From NCBI GenBank assembly GCA_946558695.1, contig CAMNTQ010000014.1:1-62565 (forward strand): a stretch of DNA of 62,565 nt, in the 5' to 3' direction. Positions 32,721 through 41,795 of the stretch are shown in pieces (positions within the stretch are counted from its first letter, which is position 1; each line of letters begins with the position of its first letter). The notes beneath the pieces were generated by a model, which saw only the letters and a program-made list of their open reading frames with translations, made no database searches and was not told the DNA's origin. The DNA comes from an uncultured Lachnospiraceae bacterium. Lineage in GTDB: Bacteria; Bacillota; Clostridia; Lachnospirales; Lachnospiraceae. Made by a program: the position numbers and the translations under genes.

Positions 32721-33365
32721 ATGGGACTTGCAATACCTATTGAGACAAGCGCACGGCACATCCACGTGTGCCGTGAAGACTTTGAACTACTATTCGGAAA
32801 AGGGAAGGAACTTACCTTCAAAGCCGAACTAAGCCAGCCCGGTCAGTATGTATGCGAAGAGCGTCTGACCGTTAAGGGGCCAAAAGGAACTTTTGAGAAC
32901 GTTGCCGTACTCGGCCCGTTCCGTAACGAGACACAGGTGGAGATCTCCGTAACTGACTGCCGCAAGCTTGGGATCGAAGGAATCATACGCCAATCCGGCG
33001 ATACAAAAGGCACTCCCGGCTGCACTCTGGCCGGACCTTTCGGAGAACTCAAGATCGATCACGGAGTAATAGTGGCTAAGCGGCATATCCATATGACTCC
33101 CGTTCAGGCGGTCCAGCTCGGAGTAAAAGATAACGACGATGTGTTCGTCATTACCAACAGCTTCGAACGCTCACTGATCTTTGCAGATGTCATCGTCCGC
33201 GTAAGCCCGAGTTTCGCACTGGCTATGCATGTCGATACCGATGAGGCCAACGCGTTTGCCGGTATGGACAATCCAACCGGCGTAATCCTAAAGCTGTTCA
33301 ACGGCCAGACCTACAGCCTGCAGAAATGGGCGGATGAGCTGCAGAACGGAATTAACCGTCTGTAA
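32721..33365 (+). CDS. pduL: Phosphate propanoyl/acetyltransferase (PduL type)
   Basis: This 214-aa zinc enzyme interconverts acyl-CoA and acyl-phosphate, replacing Pta in acetate or propionate formation. Both PduL domains show their His clusters (SARHIHVCREDF, AKRHIHMTPVQA) with MHVDTDEANAF near the end. There is no N-terminal microcompartment targeting extension and there are no shell genes around, so it is a cytosolic, general phosphotransacylase. It is a single-gene unit with its own promoter and a perfect terminator. Confidence 0.93.
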   Translation: MGLAIPIETSARHIHVCREDFELLFGKGKELTFKAELSQPGQYVCEERLTVKGPKGTFENVAVLGPFRNETQVEISVTDCRKLGIEGIIRQSGDTKGTPGCTLAGPFGELKIDHGVIVAKRHIHMTPVQAVQLGVKDNDDVFVITNSFERSLIFADVIVRVSPSFALAMHVDTDEANAFAGMDNPTGVILKLFNGQTYSLQKWADELQNGINRL

Positions 33366-33375
33366 CTACGAAAGC

Positions 33376-33414
33376 AAAGAGACAAAAAGTCCTGCGCCTT
33401 TTTGTCTCTTTCTT
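33376..33414 (+). terminator. pduL terminator
   Basis: Perfect 14-bp arms (AAAGAGACAAAAAG, CTTTTTGTCTCTTT) with an 8-nt loop. It can also serve the convergent minus-strand gene at 33445. Confidence 0.9.
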
Positions 33415-33444
33415 ATTGTATGACTCTTCATTGCATCCTTTTCA

Positions 33445-33690
33445 TTACATCTTTGCCGTCAGTGTCTTCGCACTCACCCCGGCAATCATCCCGAGTTTTC
33501 CCGAAAGAGAACTGGTAGCATCGCCCGGCGCATCAAGCACCACGCTTATGATCGAAACTTCCCGCTGGCGGTACGGAATCCCCATCCGGCCAACAATGTA
33601 CTGACGGAACTCATGCAGCAGGTCATTCACGGCCCCTGCCGCCTCCTCATCTTTTATAATAATGCTTATCACTGATACTCTGCTGTCCAT
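33445..33690 (-). CDS. TM1266-like putative iron-only hydrogenase system regulator
   Basis: This 81-aa ACT/NikR-C-like small protein has VSVISIIIKDEEAAGAVNDLLHEF, IVGRMGIPYR and GKLGMIAGVSAKT, matching the family named from T. maritima TM1266. Members are often near [FeFe]-hydrogenase maturation genes, which are absent here. The ATG at 33690 has AGGAG 10 nt upstream, inside the end of the deacetylase gene. Its tight junction with a cell-envelope deacetylase is unexpected. Confidence 0.82.
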   Translation of the reverse strand: MDSRVSVISIIIKDEEAAGAVNDLLHEFRQYIVGRMGIPYRQREVSIISVVLDAPGDATSSLSGKLGMIAGVSAKTLTAKM

Positions 33691-33697
33691 ATTGTCA

Positions 33698-34489
33698 TTA
33701 CTCCTGTTTCTTTTCATCCGGAATCTGCCTCCCGGTCACATCCATATGATAATTATCTTTGTAAATAAGCTCTGATACGGGCACAATCTCATACCCCTTT
33801 TCCTTGAGTCCGGTAATCAAGGATTCCAGAGCCTGCGCCGTATATTTGGCGCCGTTATGGCAGAGGATGATGGAACCGTTCCCAAGATTCTTGTGGTTCA
33901 GCACCGTATTGATAATGTTGTCTACGCCATAATCCTTCCAGTCTAAGCTGTCTACATCCCACTGAATCGTATAATATCCATTCTCCTTCGCATTCAGAAC
34001 CACTTTGTCATCATAATCACCGTACGGCGGCCGGAAAAGCTGCATATCTGTCCCCGTAAGCTCCTTTACTTTACTATGTACTGACATTAGTTCCTGTGTT
34101 TTCTCCTCATCGGAAAGCTGAGACATATTTTTATGGTTTTCACTGTGGTTGCCCAGATCATGGCCCGCCTCTTTGATTGCTTTCACATCATCAGGATAGC
34201 TCTCCACCCATCCTCCGGTCATGAAAAATGTAACATGCACCTTGTGTTTTTTCAATATATCAAGAAGCTTTTTTGTATCCTCATTTCCCCATGCCGCATC
34301 AAATGAAATCGCCACCTTTTTTTTGTCCGTCTCTACACAGTAGATTGGAAGCTCTCTTCCATTTACATTGCTGGACACTGTAGCAAAGCCTGATACATAT
34401 TTGAACGATCCTGCAAGTGCTATGGCAAGCGTGAGTGTGACAACCACATACTTCATCCATCTCTTTTTTCTGTCTTCTTTCATATACAT
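33698..34489 (-). CDS. Polysaccharide deacetylase (PdaB-like), membrane-anchored
   Basis: The 263-aa product has an uncleaved signal anchor (about residues 12-33) and a NodB-type CE4 domain with motifs SFDAAWGNED (motif 1), HDLGNHSENH (motif 2 zinc ligands), FRPPYGDYD (motif 3), WDVDSLDW (motif 4) and ILCHNG (motif 5). It removes acetyl groups from peptidoglycan sugars outside the membrane. The SFDAAWG variant resembles PdaB/YlxY-type spore-cortex deacetylases. Confidence 0.9.
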   Translation of the reverse strand: MYMKEDRKKRWMKYVVVTLTLAIALAGSFKYVSGFATVSSNVNGRELPIYCVETDKKKVAISFDAAWGNEDTKKLLDILKKHKVHVTFFMTGGWVESYPDDVKAIKEAGHDLGNHSENHKNMSQLSDEEKTQELMSVHSKVKELTGTDMQLFRPPYGDYDDKVVLNAKENGYYTIQWDVDSLDWKDYGVDNIINTVLNHKNLGNGSIILCHNGAKYTAQALESLITGLKEKGYEIVPVSELIYKDNYHMDVTGRQIPDEKKQE

Positions 34490-34571
34490 AACTCCAGAGC
34501 ATAATATACCATTACTCTAAATATATGTACAGAAGCTTTGTCTTACATCCATTATTTTAACGATTATCCGT

Positions 34572-37376
34572 CTACTTTGTTTTAACCTTCTTTACCTTTG
34601 ACCAGCTCGAAAAATAATTCTTCTTTCCCACTTTTCTGTATGTGCGGATTCTGACATAATACACTTTCTTTTTCTTAAGCTTAGAAATAGTTGCGGACGT
34701 TGTCTTTGTCTTTTTTATCGTCTTTGTCTTTGCCGTCTTAAACTTTTTATTTGTTGAGTACTGAATCTGATATCCAGTAGTCTGAGTCGCCTGTTTTTTC
34801 CATTTCACTTTAAAACTTTTTTTCTTCTTCGTAAGCTTAGAAATACTTGTTCCTTTCGGATTTATCGTGAATGTTTTCTTTATTGTTCCGTTATAATTAC
34901 CGATTCCGGCAATCTTAACGGTTGCCGTTCCCACCTTAACATTGTTTGAATAGGCAACTTTATAATCTCTCCCTTTCTTTAATTTCGTCTTCCCGTTCTT
35001 TACTGTAACGGACGGCTTTTTTGCTTTTTTATTGTAAGTGTAGGCTTTGGCGGAGAGAGACACTTTTAATTTACTTATACTTTTTTTCGTAATTTTAAAT
35101 TTTTTTACAATACTTCCTGTATAATTGTTTCCATTTGCCTTAATTGTCACCGTCGCCGTGCCTGGCTTTATATTATTGGAATAAACAACCGTATAATCCA
35201 CACCGTTTTTAAGCTTTACCGTGTTCTGGCCGCTCACCTGAACCGTTACCGCCGGCTTGATGGCGCCGCCTGTATATACATAGCTTGTTCCGGACAAGTT
35301 TACCGAACATTTCGCAATATTCTTTCTCCCAATCGCAAAAGTCTTTACAACAGTCCCGGTAAATCTGCCGATACCCTCAATCGTCACCGTCGCCGTACCG
35401 ACATTCACGTTATTGCCATAGGACACTCTGTAATCCGAATTCTTTTTTAATGCGACGCCAGACATCGTAACTACAGGATTCGGGCTGATCCTGCCGCCGG
35501 TATATTCATAAGACGTGCTGATACCTGATATCTGAGCATTGCCTAAACTCTTGCTGCCCGTTTCCGTAACTTTACCGGATACATAAGACAACGCTTTCGC
35601 TGCATTGATTGCACCATGACTTCCTGTATTAGCCTTGCGTGCCGTATCTGTGACATCGCCCGCTCTGTATTGTACAGAATTAGAATCTGCCGTAACCTCA
35701 ACGGCCTCCACGACTTCATCCACCTGCAGGGAAGGATTCTTTGCCCACAAAAGCGCACAGATTCCTGACACGATCGGGGCTGCCATTGAAGTGCCATTCA
35801 TATATGCGTAAGAATTTCTTGCTCCGTTATATGTGGATACAATTTCTTCTCCGGGCGCACTGATATCTTTTGACTGATTAAAATCCGACCATTGGCAGTT
35901 GTAATTATCATCGTCAAGCGCCGTAACAGACAGACAATCCTCAAAATCAGACGGATACATCGGTTCTACATAGGGCGTCCGGACATTATCGCCATTCCCT
36001 CCGGCACATACGCAAAGTACATTGTAGTAATCTGCAAGAACCCCGATCTTGTTTTCAAGTAGAACATCTACGCTCTCCTTCCTCCCGTCCGAATAATACC
36101 CGATGCTCATATTTATCACGCGAAGGTTCGTTACTTTTCCGCTTTCAATGAGCTGCCGGCAATATTCAAGACCTTTTAGAAACGTCGCAGTCGTCGCTCC
36201 GCCTCCGTAATTATCAAATATTTTAATCGGCAGAATATTGGCATTATAAGAGGTTCCCGCAATACCTCTTCCATTATTCGCCTCCGCGGCGATCAGCCCG
36301 CATACATGCGTGCCATGTCCTGTCGGATCCCCTCCGTTCGGAGCGGAACTTACCGTTAACGGTCTGTCATAATAGGAATCATAGGCATAACCCTTTAGTA
36401 TATTATTCTGCAGGTCTTCATGATCCAGCCGGCATCCGCTGTCAAGAACTGCCACTGTCACTCTTTTCTGACTCTTCACAGAATCCCATGCTTCAAACGT
36501 CTTCGTGGCATTCAGATAATTTGACTTTAAATACATATTATAGATGGTATCGTTCGTGATTGCTTTCTCTTCGATCCCATCCGGGTCCATATCCTCATCC
36601 AAAGCTCCGGTATCTAAGATTTCCACATCCGCTGCCGACTCTGTATCTTCTGCTTCTGACCTCTCTGGTTCTGTATCTGGCGATTCCTCTTCCTCTTTTA
36701 CTTCCGGCTCTTCTGATTCAGAAACTTCCGGTCCCACGCTTCCCGGCTCCGTATTGTCAGACTCCGCACTGCCCGGATGCATGTCCCCTGCCTCCGCGTC
36801 TTCCGAATCCGTATCCGCCTTTGCATCCGCCGCTTCTTCCCCGTCTGAATCCAAAGCTTCTTCCTCCTCTGGCAGCTCTTCTATGGGCTGTATATCGCCG
36901 CCCAGCGCACTATACACAAAATTCGGCTGGGCAAAGCTTACATTCTCGTCCGCTTCAATCTGTTCGATGGCTTCCTCTACATCTGCCTCTTGGGGTATCT
37001 CTGCAACAACAACCGTCCCCTGCTGATCATTTGACTCTGCAACTTCATCTGTAATCTCTGCGTCTATATCATCCAGCGCTTCCTCCGCCTGCTCCTGAAC
37101 CTCTTCTGACTTCGTTTCGGAAACTCCCGCATCATCATAGACTACAATAATCTCATTCGTAACCGCAATATCAGAATCTGCAATACTCCCACTTTCTGAC
37201 TCTGTGTCCGACGGGCTGGGAGTATCGTCAAGGGCAACTGCTTCCGGCTCTTTTGGTTCCTCCTCCGGCGCCGCCACTGCGCTCTCTGCAGGCATGACAA
37301 GCAGCGACAGCGTCAAAACCGCTATTATTACTCTGTCAATAAATTTTAAAAATATTTTATTCTTTCTTCTCTTCAT
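34572..37376 (-). CDS. Secreted subtilisin-like serine protease (S8) with Ig-like repeats and Fn3-like end
   Basis: The 934-aa product has a signal peptide (about 1-35), an I9-like prodomain (about 75-155, ending FAQPNFVYSAL) and a very acidic linker (about 160-270). The S8 domain follows with Asp (VAVLDSGCRLDHEDL, about 312), His (GHGTHVCGLIAA, about 355) and Ser (NGTSMAAPIVSG, about 530). Three Ig-like repeats come next (for example DYRVSYGNNVNVGTATVTI, DYTVVYSNNIKPGTATVTI, DYKVAYSNNVKVGTATVKI; about 620-840). The end is Lys-rich and Fn3-like. There is no LPXTG motif, so it is released or held by charge. The likely role is degradation of host or dietary proteins. Confidence 0.93.
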   Translation of the reverse strand: MKRRKNKIFLKFIDRVIIAVLTLSLLVMPAESAVAAPEEEPKEPEAVALDDTPSPSDTESESGSIADSDIAVTNEIIVVYDDAGVSETKSEEVQEQAEEALDDIDAEITDEVAESNDQQGTVVVAEIPQEADVEEAIEQIEADENVSFAQPNFVYSALGGDIQPIEELPEEEEALDSDGEEAADAKADTDSEDAEAGDMHPGSAESDNTEPGSVGPEVSESEEPEVKEEEESPDTEPERSEAEDTESAADVEILDTGALDEDMDPDGIEEKAITNDTIYNMYLKSNYLNATKTFEAWDSVKSQKRVTVAVLDSGCRLDHEDLQNNILKGYAYDSYYDRPLTVSSAPNGGDPTGHGTHVCGLIAAEANNGRGIAGTSYNANILPIKIFDNYGGGATTATFLKGLEYCRQLIESGKVTNLRVINMSIGYYSDGRKESVDVLLENKIGVLADYYNVLCVCAGGNGDNVRTPYVEPMYPSDFEDCLSVTALDDDNYNCQWSDFNQSKDISAPGEEIVSTYNGARNSYAYMNGTSMAAPIVSGICALLWAKNPSLQVDEVVEAVEVTADSNSVQYRAGDVTDTARKANTGSHGAINAAKALSYVSGKVTETGSKSLGNAQISGISTSYEYTGGRISPNPVVTMSGVALKKNSDYRVSYGNNVNVGTATVTIEGIGRFTGTVVKTFAIGRKNIAKCSVNLSGTSYVYTGGAIKPAVTVQVSGQNTVKLKNGVDYTVVYSNNIKPGTATVTIKANGNNYTGSIVKKFKITKKSISKLKVSLSAKAYTYNKKAKKPSVTVKNGKTKLKKGRDYKVAYSNNVKVGTATVKIAGIGNYNGTIKKTFTINPKGTSISKLTKKKKSFKVKWKKQATQTTGYQIQYSTNKKFKTAKTKTIKKTKTTSATISKLKKKKVYYVRIRTYRKVGKKNYFSSWSKVKKVKTK

Positions 37377-37472
37377 TGACCTGTCCCCTCTTCATAAATA
37401 AATATTTTTCTGTAAAATAATCTTTATATATGATAAAATAAAATTGTTAAAAACATATTAAAAGGAGTAATT

Positions 37473-38690
37473 ATGACTAACAGAAGAAAATATTCAAAAG
37501 CTTTGCGGGCTGTCCCGTTTCTTTCCCTGATCCTCATCTGCGGATTATTTCTCATCTTTGATAAGGGACAGGTCCTCGCAGCAGCCAAAACCGTAAAATA
37601 CAACGGAAAAACGATAGCCAAATATAACAAATCAGGTCAGATGGTTCTGGTTCCTTCTAAAAATTCCAATACAAATTACAAAAACCTGAACTATCTGATA
37701 TCTGGCCACAAAAAAAAGACGGTTGTTATTCCAAAGGGTTCTACCGTCAGACTCAACGGTGTATTAAGACCGGGAAACAATACTACCATCATTGCCAAAG
37801 GCGCCAAGATCATCGGAAAAAAGAAGAGCAATGTTATCTTTGCCGCCCCGGACAAAAAACTTAAAAACCTTTCCATCATCGGCGGAACATGGCGCAGCGT
37901 TGATAAAAACGGAAGAACCGGCAGTCTGTTCGCATTTTCTTATGTAACGAATCTGATAATGAACGGTGTTGACTGCAATGCAAATTACAAAGGACATGCG
38001 ATAGAGATTATTGCCTGCAATAATGTGACTATTAAAAACTGCAAAGTGGCCGCCATCGGCTCCAATCCGTCAAAGTGCCTGGAAGAACAGATTCAAATCG
38101 ATCTTGCCACAAGAAAGACTGCGCCCAAGATCGCCGAGTACGGAAGCAAATATGTCAAAGGACAGACTTGCAAAAACATATATATACTGAACAATACCGT
38201 TACCGGCGCCCGTGCGGTAGGCGTAAACTGGACAGACTCAGAAGGCGGAAAATGGCGCAATAAATTCCACCAAAATATAGTCGTCAAAGGGAACACCCTT
38301 ACCGGAACAACCTCGGAAGCACTCGCTTATTTCAACACAGTCGGGGGAGAGATCAGCAACAATACCATCATAACCAATGCCACAAGAACGGACGGCAATT
38401 CTTCCTACACGATCGGCATTCATGTAGCGATTATGGGGATTGCTCCCCGCAGCATGGCTAACTCTACACTGACTGTATCAGGCAACACCGTTTATGGAAA
38501 CCGCAATGGCATTCACTTCAAAGCTTTTTTTAATAACAATGAATCTAAATGCCTGTCACAACTCGGTTATGTGAATGTAACCGATAATACTGTATATTGC
38601 AAAAAAGGAACGAAAAAAGCGATTGTGCAGGTGAAACGCAGCTGCCGAAAGCTGACGCAGTCACGCAACAGATTATATAAGTGGAATTAA
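37473..38690 (+). CDS. Secreted right-handed parallel beta-helix protein
   Basis: The 405-aa product has a signal peptide (about 1-37, SLILICGLFLIFDKGQVLAAA). Repeating beta-helix coils follow (NVTIKNCKVAAIG, NIYILNNTVTGARAVG, NIVVKGNTLTGTTSEALAY, EISNNTIITNA, TLTVSGNTVYGNRNGIHFKA). Such folds bind or cut polysaccharides; I see no clear polysaccharide-lyase catalytic residues. It is divergent from the subtilase, 96 bp away, and may share its control region. Its last 4 bp overlap the end of the convergent truA. Confidence 0.85.
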   Translation: MTNRRKYSKALRAVPFLSLILICGLFLIFDKGQVLAAAKTVKYNGKTIAKYNKSGQMVLVPSKNSNTNYKNLNYLISGHKKKTVVIPKGSTVRLNGVLRPGNNTTIIAKGAKIIGKKKSNVIFAAPDKKLKNLSIIGGTWRSVDKNGRTGSLFAFSYVTNLIMNGVDCNANYKGHAIEIIACNNVTIKNCKVAAIGSNPSKCLEEQIQIDLATRKTAPKIAEYGSKYVKGQTCKNIYILNNTVTGARAVGVNWTDSEGGKWRNKFHQNIVVKGNTLTGTTSEALAYFNTVGGEISNNTIITNATRTDGNSSYTIGIHVAIMGIAPRSMANSTLTVSGNTVYGNRNGIHFKAFFNNNESKCLSQLGYVNVTDNTVYCKKGTKKAIVQVKRSCRKLTQSRNRLYKWN

Positions 38691-39421
38691 TAATAAACCT
38701 TTCTCAAAAACAATCCGCGGGCCGGAGCCAAAAAACCAGCAAGGCTTCGGTCCTCTGCTGCAATCACCACCGGAAGCTTGGAAGCGTCGCGCTTTCCTGT
38801 TCCGATCTCAAGAAGTGTTCCCGTAAGAATCCGCACCATATGATAGAGAAAACCCGTCCCATAATACGTGATCCTGACCTTCTCTCCATTACTTACAATC
38901 TTAATATTGATGATCTTGCGGACGGGATCTTTACAGTCCGCATCATCCGTAAAACTAATAAAATTCTTGGGCCCGATCAGATATGGGACTGCTGCACGCA
39001 TCGCCTCAATATCCAGCTTTTCCGGATAATGATAGCAGTATCTGCGCGAAAATACATCCGGTTTTTCCCTGCAGTCAATATAATATTCATACTTTTTACC
39101 CTTAGCGCTCTTGCGTGCATGAAAGCCATTTCTCACAAGCTCTACTTCAACAATCCGGATATCTTCCGGCAGATAACGGTTCAGCGCTGCTTTCATCTCG
39201 TCCACATCATAAAGCTTCGACAACTTTACACTGGCAACCTGCCCTCTTGCATGAACTCCTGCATCCGTTCTTCCAGATCCGTCAATCTCTACACGGTACC
39301 CAACCATCTTTCCGATGCTGTACTCCAACACAAACTGAATCGTATTGTCTGTTGTCGCCTGACGCTGCCATCCCTGATACCTGCTTCCATCATAAGAAAT
39401 CGTCAATTTGTATGTTCTCAT
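38687..39421 (-). CDS. truA: tRNA pseudouridine(38-40) synthase
   Basis: The 244-aa product modifies U38-U40 in the anticodon stem. Motifs are YDGSRYQGWQRQ, the catalytic Asp in GSGRTDAGVHARGQVAS and FLYHMVRILTGTLLEIG. The length is normal. It is followed by an overlapping convergent gene and lies 29 bp after nrdR. Confidence 0.96.
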   Translation of the reverse strand: MRTYKLTISYDGSRYQGWQRQATTDNTIQFVLEYSIGKMVGYRVEIDGSGRTDAGVHARGQVASVKLSKLYDVDEMKAALNRYLPEDIRIVEVELVRNGFHARKSAKGKKYEYYIDCREKPDVFSRRYCYHYPEKLDIEAMRAAVPYLIGPKNFISFTDDADCKDPVRKIINIKIVSNGEKVRITYYGTGFLYHMVRILTGTLLEIGTGKRDASKLPVVIAAEDRSLAGFLAPARGLFLRKVYY

Positions 39422-39450
39422 ATACTATTATCACCCAATCTATCTGAAAC

Positions 39451-39903
39451 TTATCGATCAAGAATCTTCTTTAATTCATCCATAAATGTATTCACATCTT
39501 TAAATTCCCTGTATACCGACGCAAAACGGACATAAGCAACCTCATCCAGATCCTTCAGCCCATCCATTACCATCTCTCCGATCACATGACTCGGTATCTC
39601 TTTTTCCTCCAGGCTGAACACTTCTGTCTCAATTCTGTCTATCATCCTTTCAATCTCTTCTGCGGGAACCGGTCTCTTATAACATGCCCTGATCACGCCG
39701 TTCTCCACCTTCATACGGCTGTACTGCTCACGGGCATTATCTTTTTTTATAATAATCAATGGTATTGTCTCTACTTTTTCATAAGTTGTAAATCGCTTTC
39801 CGCAAGAATCACATGAACGCCGGCGTCTGATAGACGTTCCATCCTCTGCCGGCCTAGAATCTACAACTCTTGTATCCGGGTTACTGCAATATGGACACTT
39901 CAT
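39451..39903 (-). CDS. nrdR: Ribonucleotide reductase repressor NrdR
   Basis: The 150-aa product has an N-terminal zinc ribbon (MKCPYCSNPDTRVVDSR, SCDSCGKRFTTYE) and an ATP-cone (PLIIIKKDNAREQYSRMKVENGVIRACYKR). It senses ATP/dATP and represses nrd operons. No nrd gene is in the window. Confidence 0.96.
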   Translation of the reverse strand: MKCPYCSNPDTRVVDSRPAEDGTSIRRRRSCDSCGKRFTTYEKVETIPLIIIKKDNAREQYSRMKVENGVIRACYKRPVPAEEIERMIDRIETEVFSLEEKEIPSHVIGEMVMDGLKDLDEVAYVRFASVYREFKDVNTFMDELKKILDR

Positions 39904-39995
39904 ATCGTTTTATCCTTTCATTTTCAATATTGTATATAGTATATCTTCTGGCAAATAAGAAGTCAAACATTTAGACCGCAATTTCCGCTCATTTT

Positions 39996-40235
39996 CTACT
40001 TTTCATCACAAATTTCTACAAGAATAATATCCGGCCCTATCCTTTTGATGCACCGGAAAGGAATAATATACTCTGCACCGTCGCCAAACAGCCCGCACCA
40101 CTTTCCCGCTTTGGGAACTACAATCGCTTCAATACATCCTTTACACTCATCAATGATCAGATCGGCTATATATCCTAATTTCTTACAGTCACAAGTATTG
40201 ATCACTTCTTTGTCTTCCAATTCGCAAAGTCTCAC
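39996..40235 (-). CDS. YlmC/YmxH family sporulation protein (PRC-barrel)
   Basis: The 79-aa product reads VRLCELEDKEVINTCDCKKLGYIADLII and matches the YlmC/YmxH family, small PRC-barrel proteins common in spore formers. I chose the GTG at 40235, because GGGAGGG lies 7 nt upstream and family members begin at this RLCEL point. The longer frame from 40295 would start inside the ferredoxin terminator, so it is rejected. Confidence 0.85.
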   Translation of the reverse strand: MRLCELEDKEVINTCDCKKLGYIADLIIDECKGCIEAIVVPKAGKWCGLFGDGAEYIIPFRCIKRIGPDIILVEICDEK

Positions 40236-40282
40236 GCCGCTTCCCTCCCGTATCTCTCTGATGCGCATTCTCACAGACATAC

Positions 40283-40320
40283 CAAAAATTCGCATACACT
40301 ATTAATGATAGTATATGCGA
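40283..40320 (-). terminator. Ferredoxin gene terminator
   Basis: On the minus strand TCGCATATACTAT pairs with ATAGTGTATGCGA (one G-U) and is followed by ATTTTTGG, 15 bp after the ferredoxin stop. Confidence 0.85.
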
Positions 40321-40334
40321 ATCTGCTTCTTTTG

Positions 40335-40520
40335 CTATTCTTCAATGTCTATGACCGAAACCGGACAACTGTCTCTTGCCTCGATTGCCGGCTTTTCATA
40401 TTCCGGCGCCACATCAGCAAATGCCTCGGCAACTCCGTCATCATTAAACCGGAACACCTCCGGACATGCCGCAACACACGCACCGCAGGAAATACATCCA
40501 TCGTTTACCTTTGCCTTCAT
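40335..40520 (-). CDS. Ferredoxin, single [4Fe-4S]
   Basis: This 61-aa cytoplasmic electron carrier has CISCGACVAACPEVF near the N-terminus and SCPVSVI near the end, the pattern of small one-cluster ferredoxins (Cys-x2-Cys-x2-Cys, then a distant Cys-Pro). The partner is unknown. It is preceded by AGGAGG and followed by its own terminator. Confidence 0.93.
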   Translation of the reverse strand: MKAKVNDGCISCGACVAACPEVFRFNDDGVAEAFADVAPEYEKPAIEARDSCPVSVIDIEE

Positions 40521-40601
40521 AGGAATTCCTCCTTACATTTTTTCTTAGGATTCCCTGTTCCGCAAATAATATTCCTGATTGATCCGGATTTCTTCCGTCT
40601 G

Positions 40602-41534
40602 CTATTCCCTCACCCATGTTCCGTTCTTCCCCTTTAAGGCATCCTTGAGACATTCAAACGAAGTAATGACAGCCCGCCTTCCTTCTCTTTTCGCAATAAA
40701 CTCTACGGATGCACTCAGCTTCGGAAGCATATTGTATTCCCCAAAATGGCCTTCTTCCATGTATCTCTTGGCTTCTTCCACAGAGATATCACCGAGTGAT
40801 TCCTCGTCCGGGCGTCCCAAATTAATCTTAACCTTCTCAACGCTGGTCAGAATGATCAGCTCGTCTGCGTTGATCTCCTCCGCCATCTTTCCCGCAATCA
40901 GATCTTTTTCTATCACAGCGCTGGCGCCCTTCAAATGATTGTCCTGCTGCAGTACAGGGATACCCCCTCCTCCGCAGGCTATAACAATCTGGTCCACATC
41001 AAGAAGTGCCCGAATGGCGTCAATCTCAACAATACTGACAGGATTAGGCGCGGATACAATCCGCCGATATCCCTTTCCCGGCTCTTCTACTACATAATTG
41101 CCTTTTTTCCGCTCCTCATTCGCCTCCTCTGCATTCATATAACGCCCAAGTATCTTCGTAGGCGTGTAAAATGCCTCATCATAAGGATCTACGATTACCT
41201 GAGTAAGAATCGTACTGACTGTCCTGTATATGCCGCGGTTCAGCAACTCCTCGCGAATCGCGTTCTGCAGATCATAGCCGATATATCCCTGACTCATGGC
41301 TGAACAGACCGACATAGGAGCAGCCGTATAATCTTCATGCACTTTTCCGAACTCATTCATCGCCGTGTGGATCATCCCCACCTGCGGAGCATTGCTGTGA
41401 GTAATCGCCACCTGATACCCGTCCTCAATCAAATCAGCGATCACCTTCGCGGTCTTCCTCGTCGCTTCCATCTGCTTCGGCAGATTCGTCCCTAATGCCC
41501 GGTGCCCTAACGCAACTACTACTCTTTTTTTCAT
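40602..41534 (-). CDS. arcC: Carbamate kinase
   Basis: The 310-aa product transfers phosphate between carbamoyl phosphate and ADP. Motifs are VVVALGHRALG, ITHSNAPQVGMI, VSAPNPVSIVEIDAIRALL, VIACGGGGIPV and AVIEKDLIAGKMA. The usual GGNA near the start is GHRA here, a variant seen in YqeA/ArcC-like proteins. No arcA or arcB is adjacent, so it may serve purine or agmatine breakdown and not arginine deiminase (inference). The ATG at 41534 is used; a longer frame would run into the tRNA gene. Confidence 0.93.
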   Translation of the reverse strand: MKKRVVVALGHRALGTNLPKQMEATRKTAKVIADLIEDGYQVAITHSNAPQVGMIHTAMNEFGKVHEDYTAAPMSVCSAMSQGYIGYDLQNAIREELLNRGIYRTVSTILTQVIVDPYDEAFYTPTKILGRYMNAEEANEERKKGNYVVEEPGKGYRRIVSAPNPVSIVEIDAIRALLDVDQIVIACGGGGIPVLQQDNHLKGASAVIEKDLIAGKMAEEINADELIILTSVEKVKINLGRPDEESLGDISVEEAKRYMEEGHFGEYNMLPKLSASVEFIAKREGRRAVITSFECLKDALKGKNGTWVRE

Positions 41535-41606
41535 AAACAAATCCCCTCTCCGGATACAAAGATCATTTCGCTCATATCCCCCGTCCAAAAACAGAGAATC
41601 AAAAAA

Positions 41607-41681
41607 TCGGGGTAACAGGATTCGAACCTGCGACCTCACGGCCCCCAGCCGTGCGCTCTAACCAAACTGAGCCATACCCCG
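41607..41681 (-). tRNA. tRNA-Pro (GGG)
   Basis: The 75-nt cloverleaf has acceptor CGGGGTA/TACCCCG-type pairing and discriminator A. The anticodon stem CACGG/CCGTG surrounds loop CTGGGGG (anticodon GGG), and the T arm has GGTTCGAATCC. CCA is not encoded. With tRNA-Pro(CGG) at 7953 it covers part of the proline codon box. Confidence 0.95.
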
Positions 41682-41744
41682 ATACTGTTATTTTATCGAA
41701 TCCTGTCAAAGAAAGCAAGAGTTTTTTTCAACTAATAAAAAGGA

Positions 41745-41786
41745 ACCCAAAAAATACGCTGATAAAATATACATATTTTATCAGCG
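41745..41786 (-). terminator. Adhesin gene terminator
   Basis: On the minus strand CGCTGATAAAATA pairs perfectly with TATTTTATCAGCG across a short loop and is followed by TATTTTTTGGG, just after the adhesin stop. Confidence 0.9.
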
Positions 41787-41795
41787 GACTTTTTA

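Noticed and set aside
32721..33365. Bacterial microcompartment locus suggested by PduL
   Set aside because: There are no shell proteins or diol/ethanolamine genes nearby, and the protein lacks a targeting extension.
36544..37054. Two long plus-strand open frames opposite the acidic linker of the subtilase
   Set aside because: Their Ser/Pro/Leu-rich content is the mirror of Glu/Asp codons; there is no ribosome site and the minus-strand protease is clear.
38681..39535. 284-codon plus-strand frame opposite truA and nrdR
   Set aside because: Both minus-strand genes have strong family motifs; the antisense frame has no recognisable domain or ribosome site.
40236..40295. N-terminal extension of the YlmC-like protein
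   Set aside because: It would start inside the ferredoxin terminator; the GTG at 40235 has a perfect ribosome site and matches the family start.
41535..41639. Longer carbamate kinase starting within tRNA-Pro
   Set aside because: The extension reads through tRNA sequence and has no ribosome site; the ATG at 41534 fits the family.
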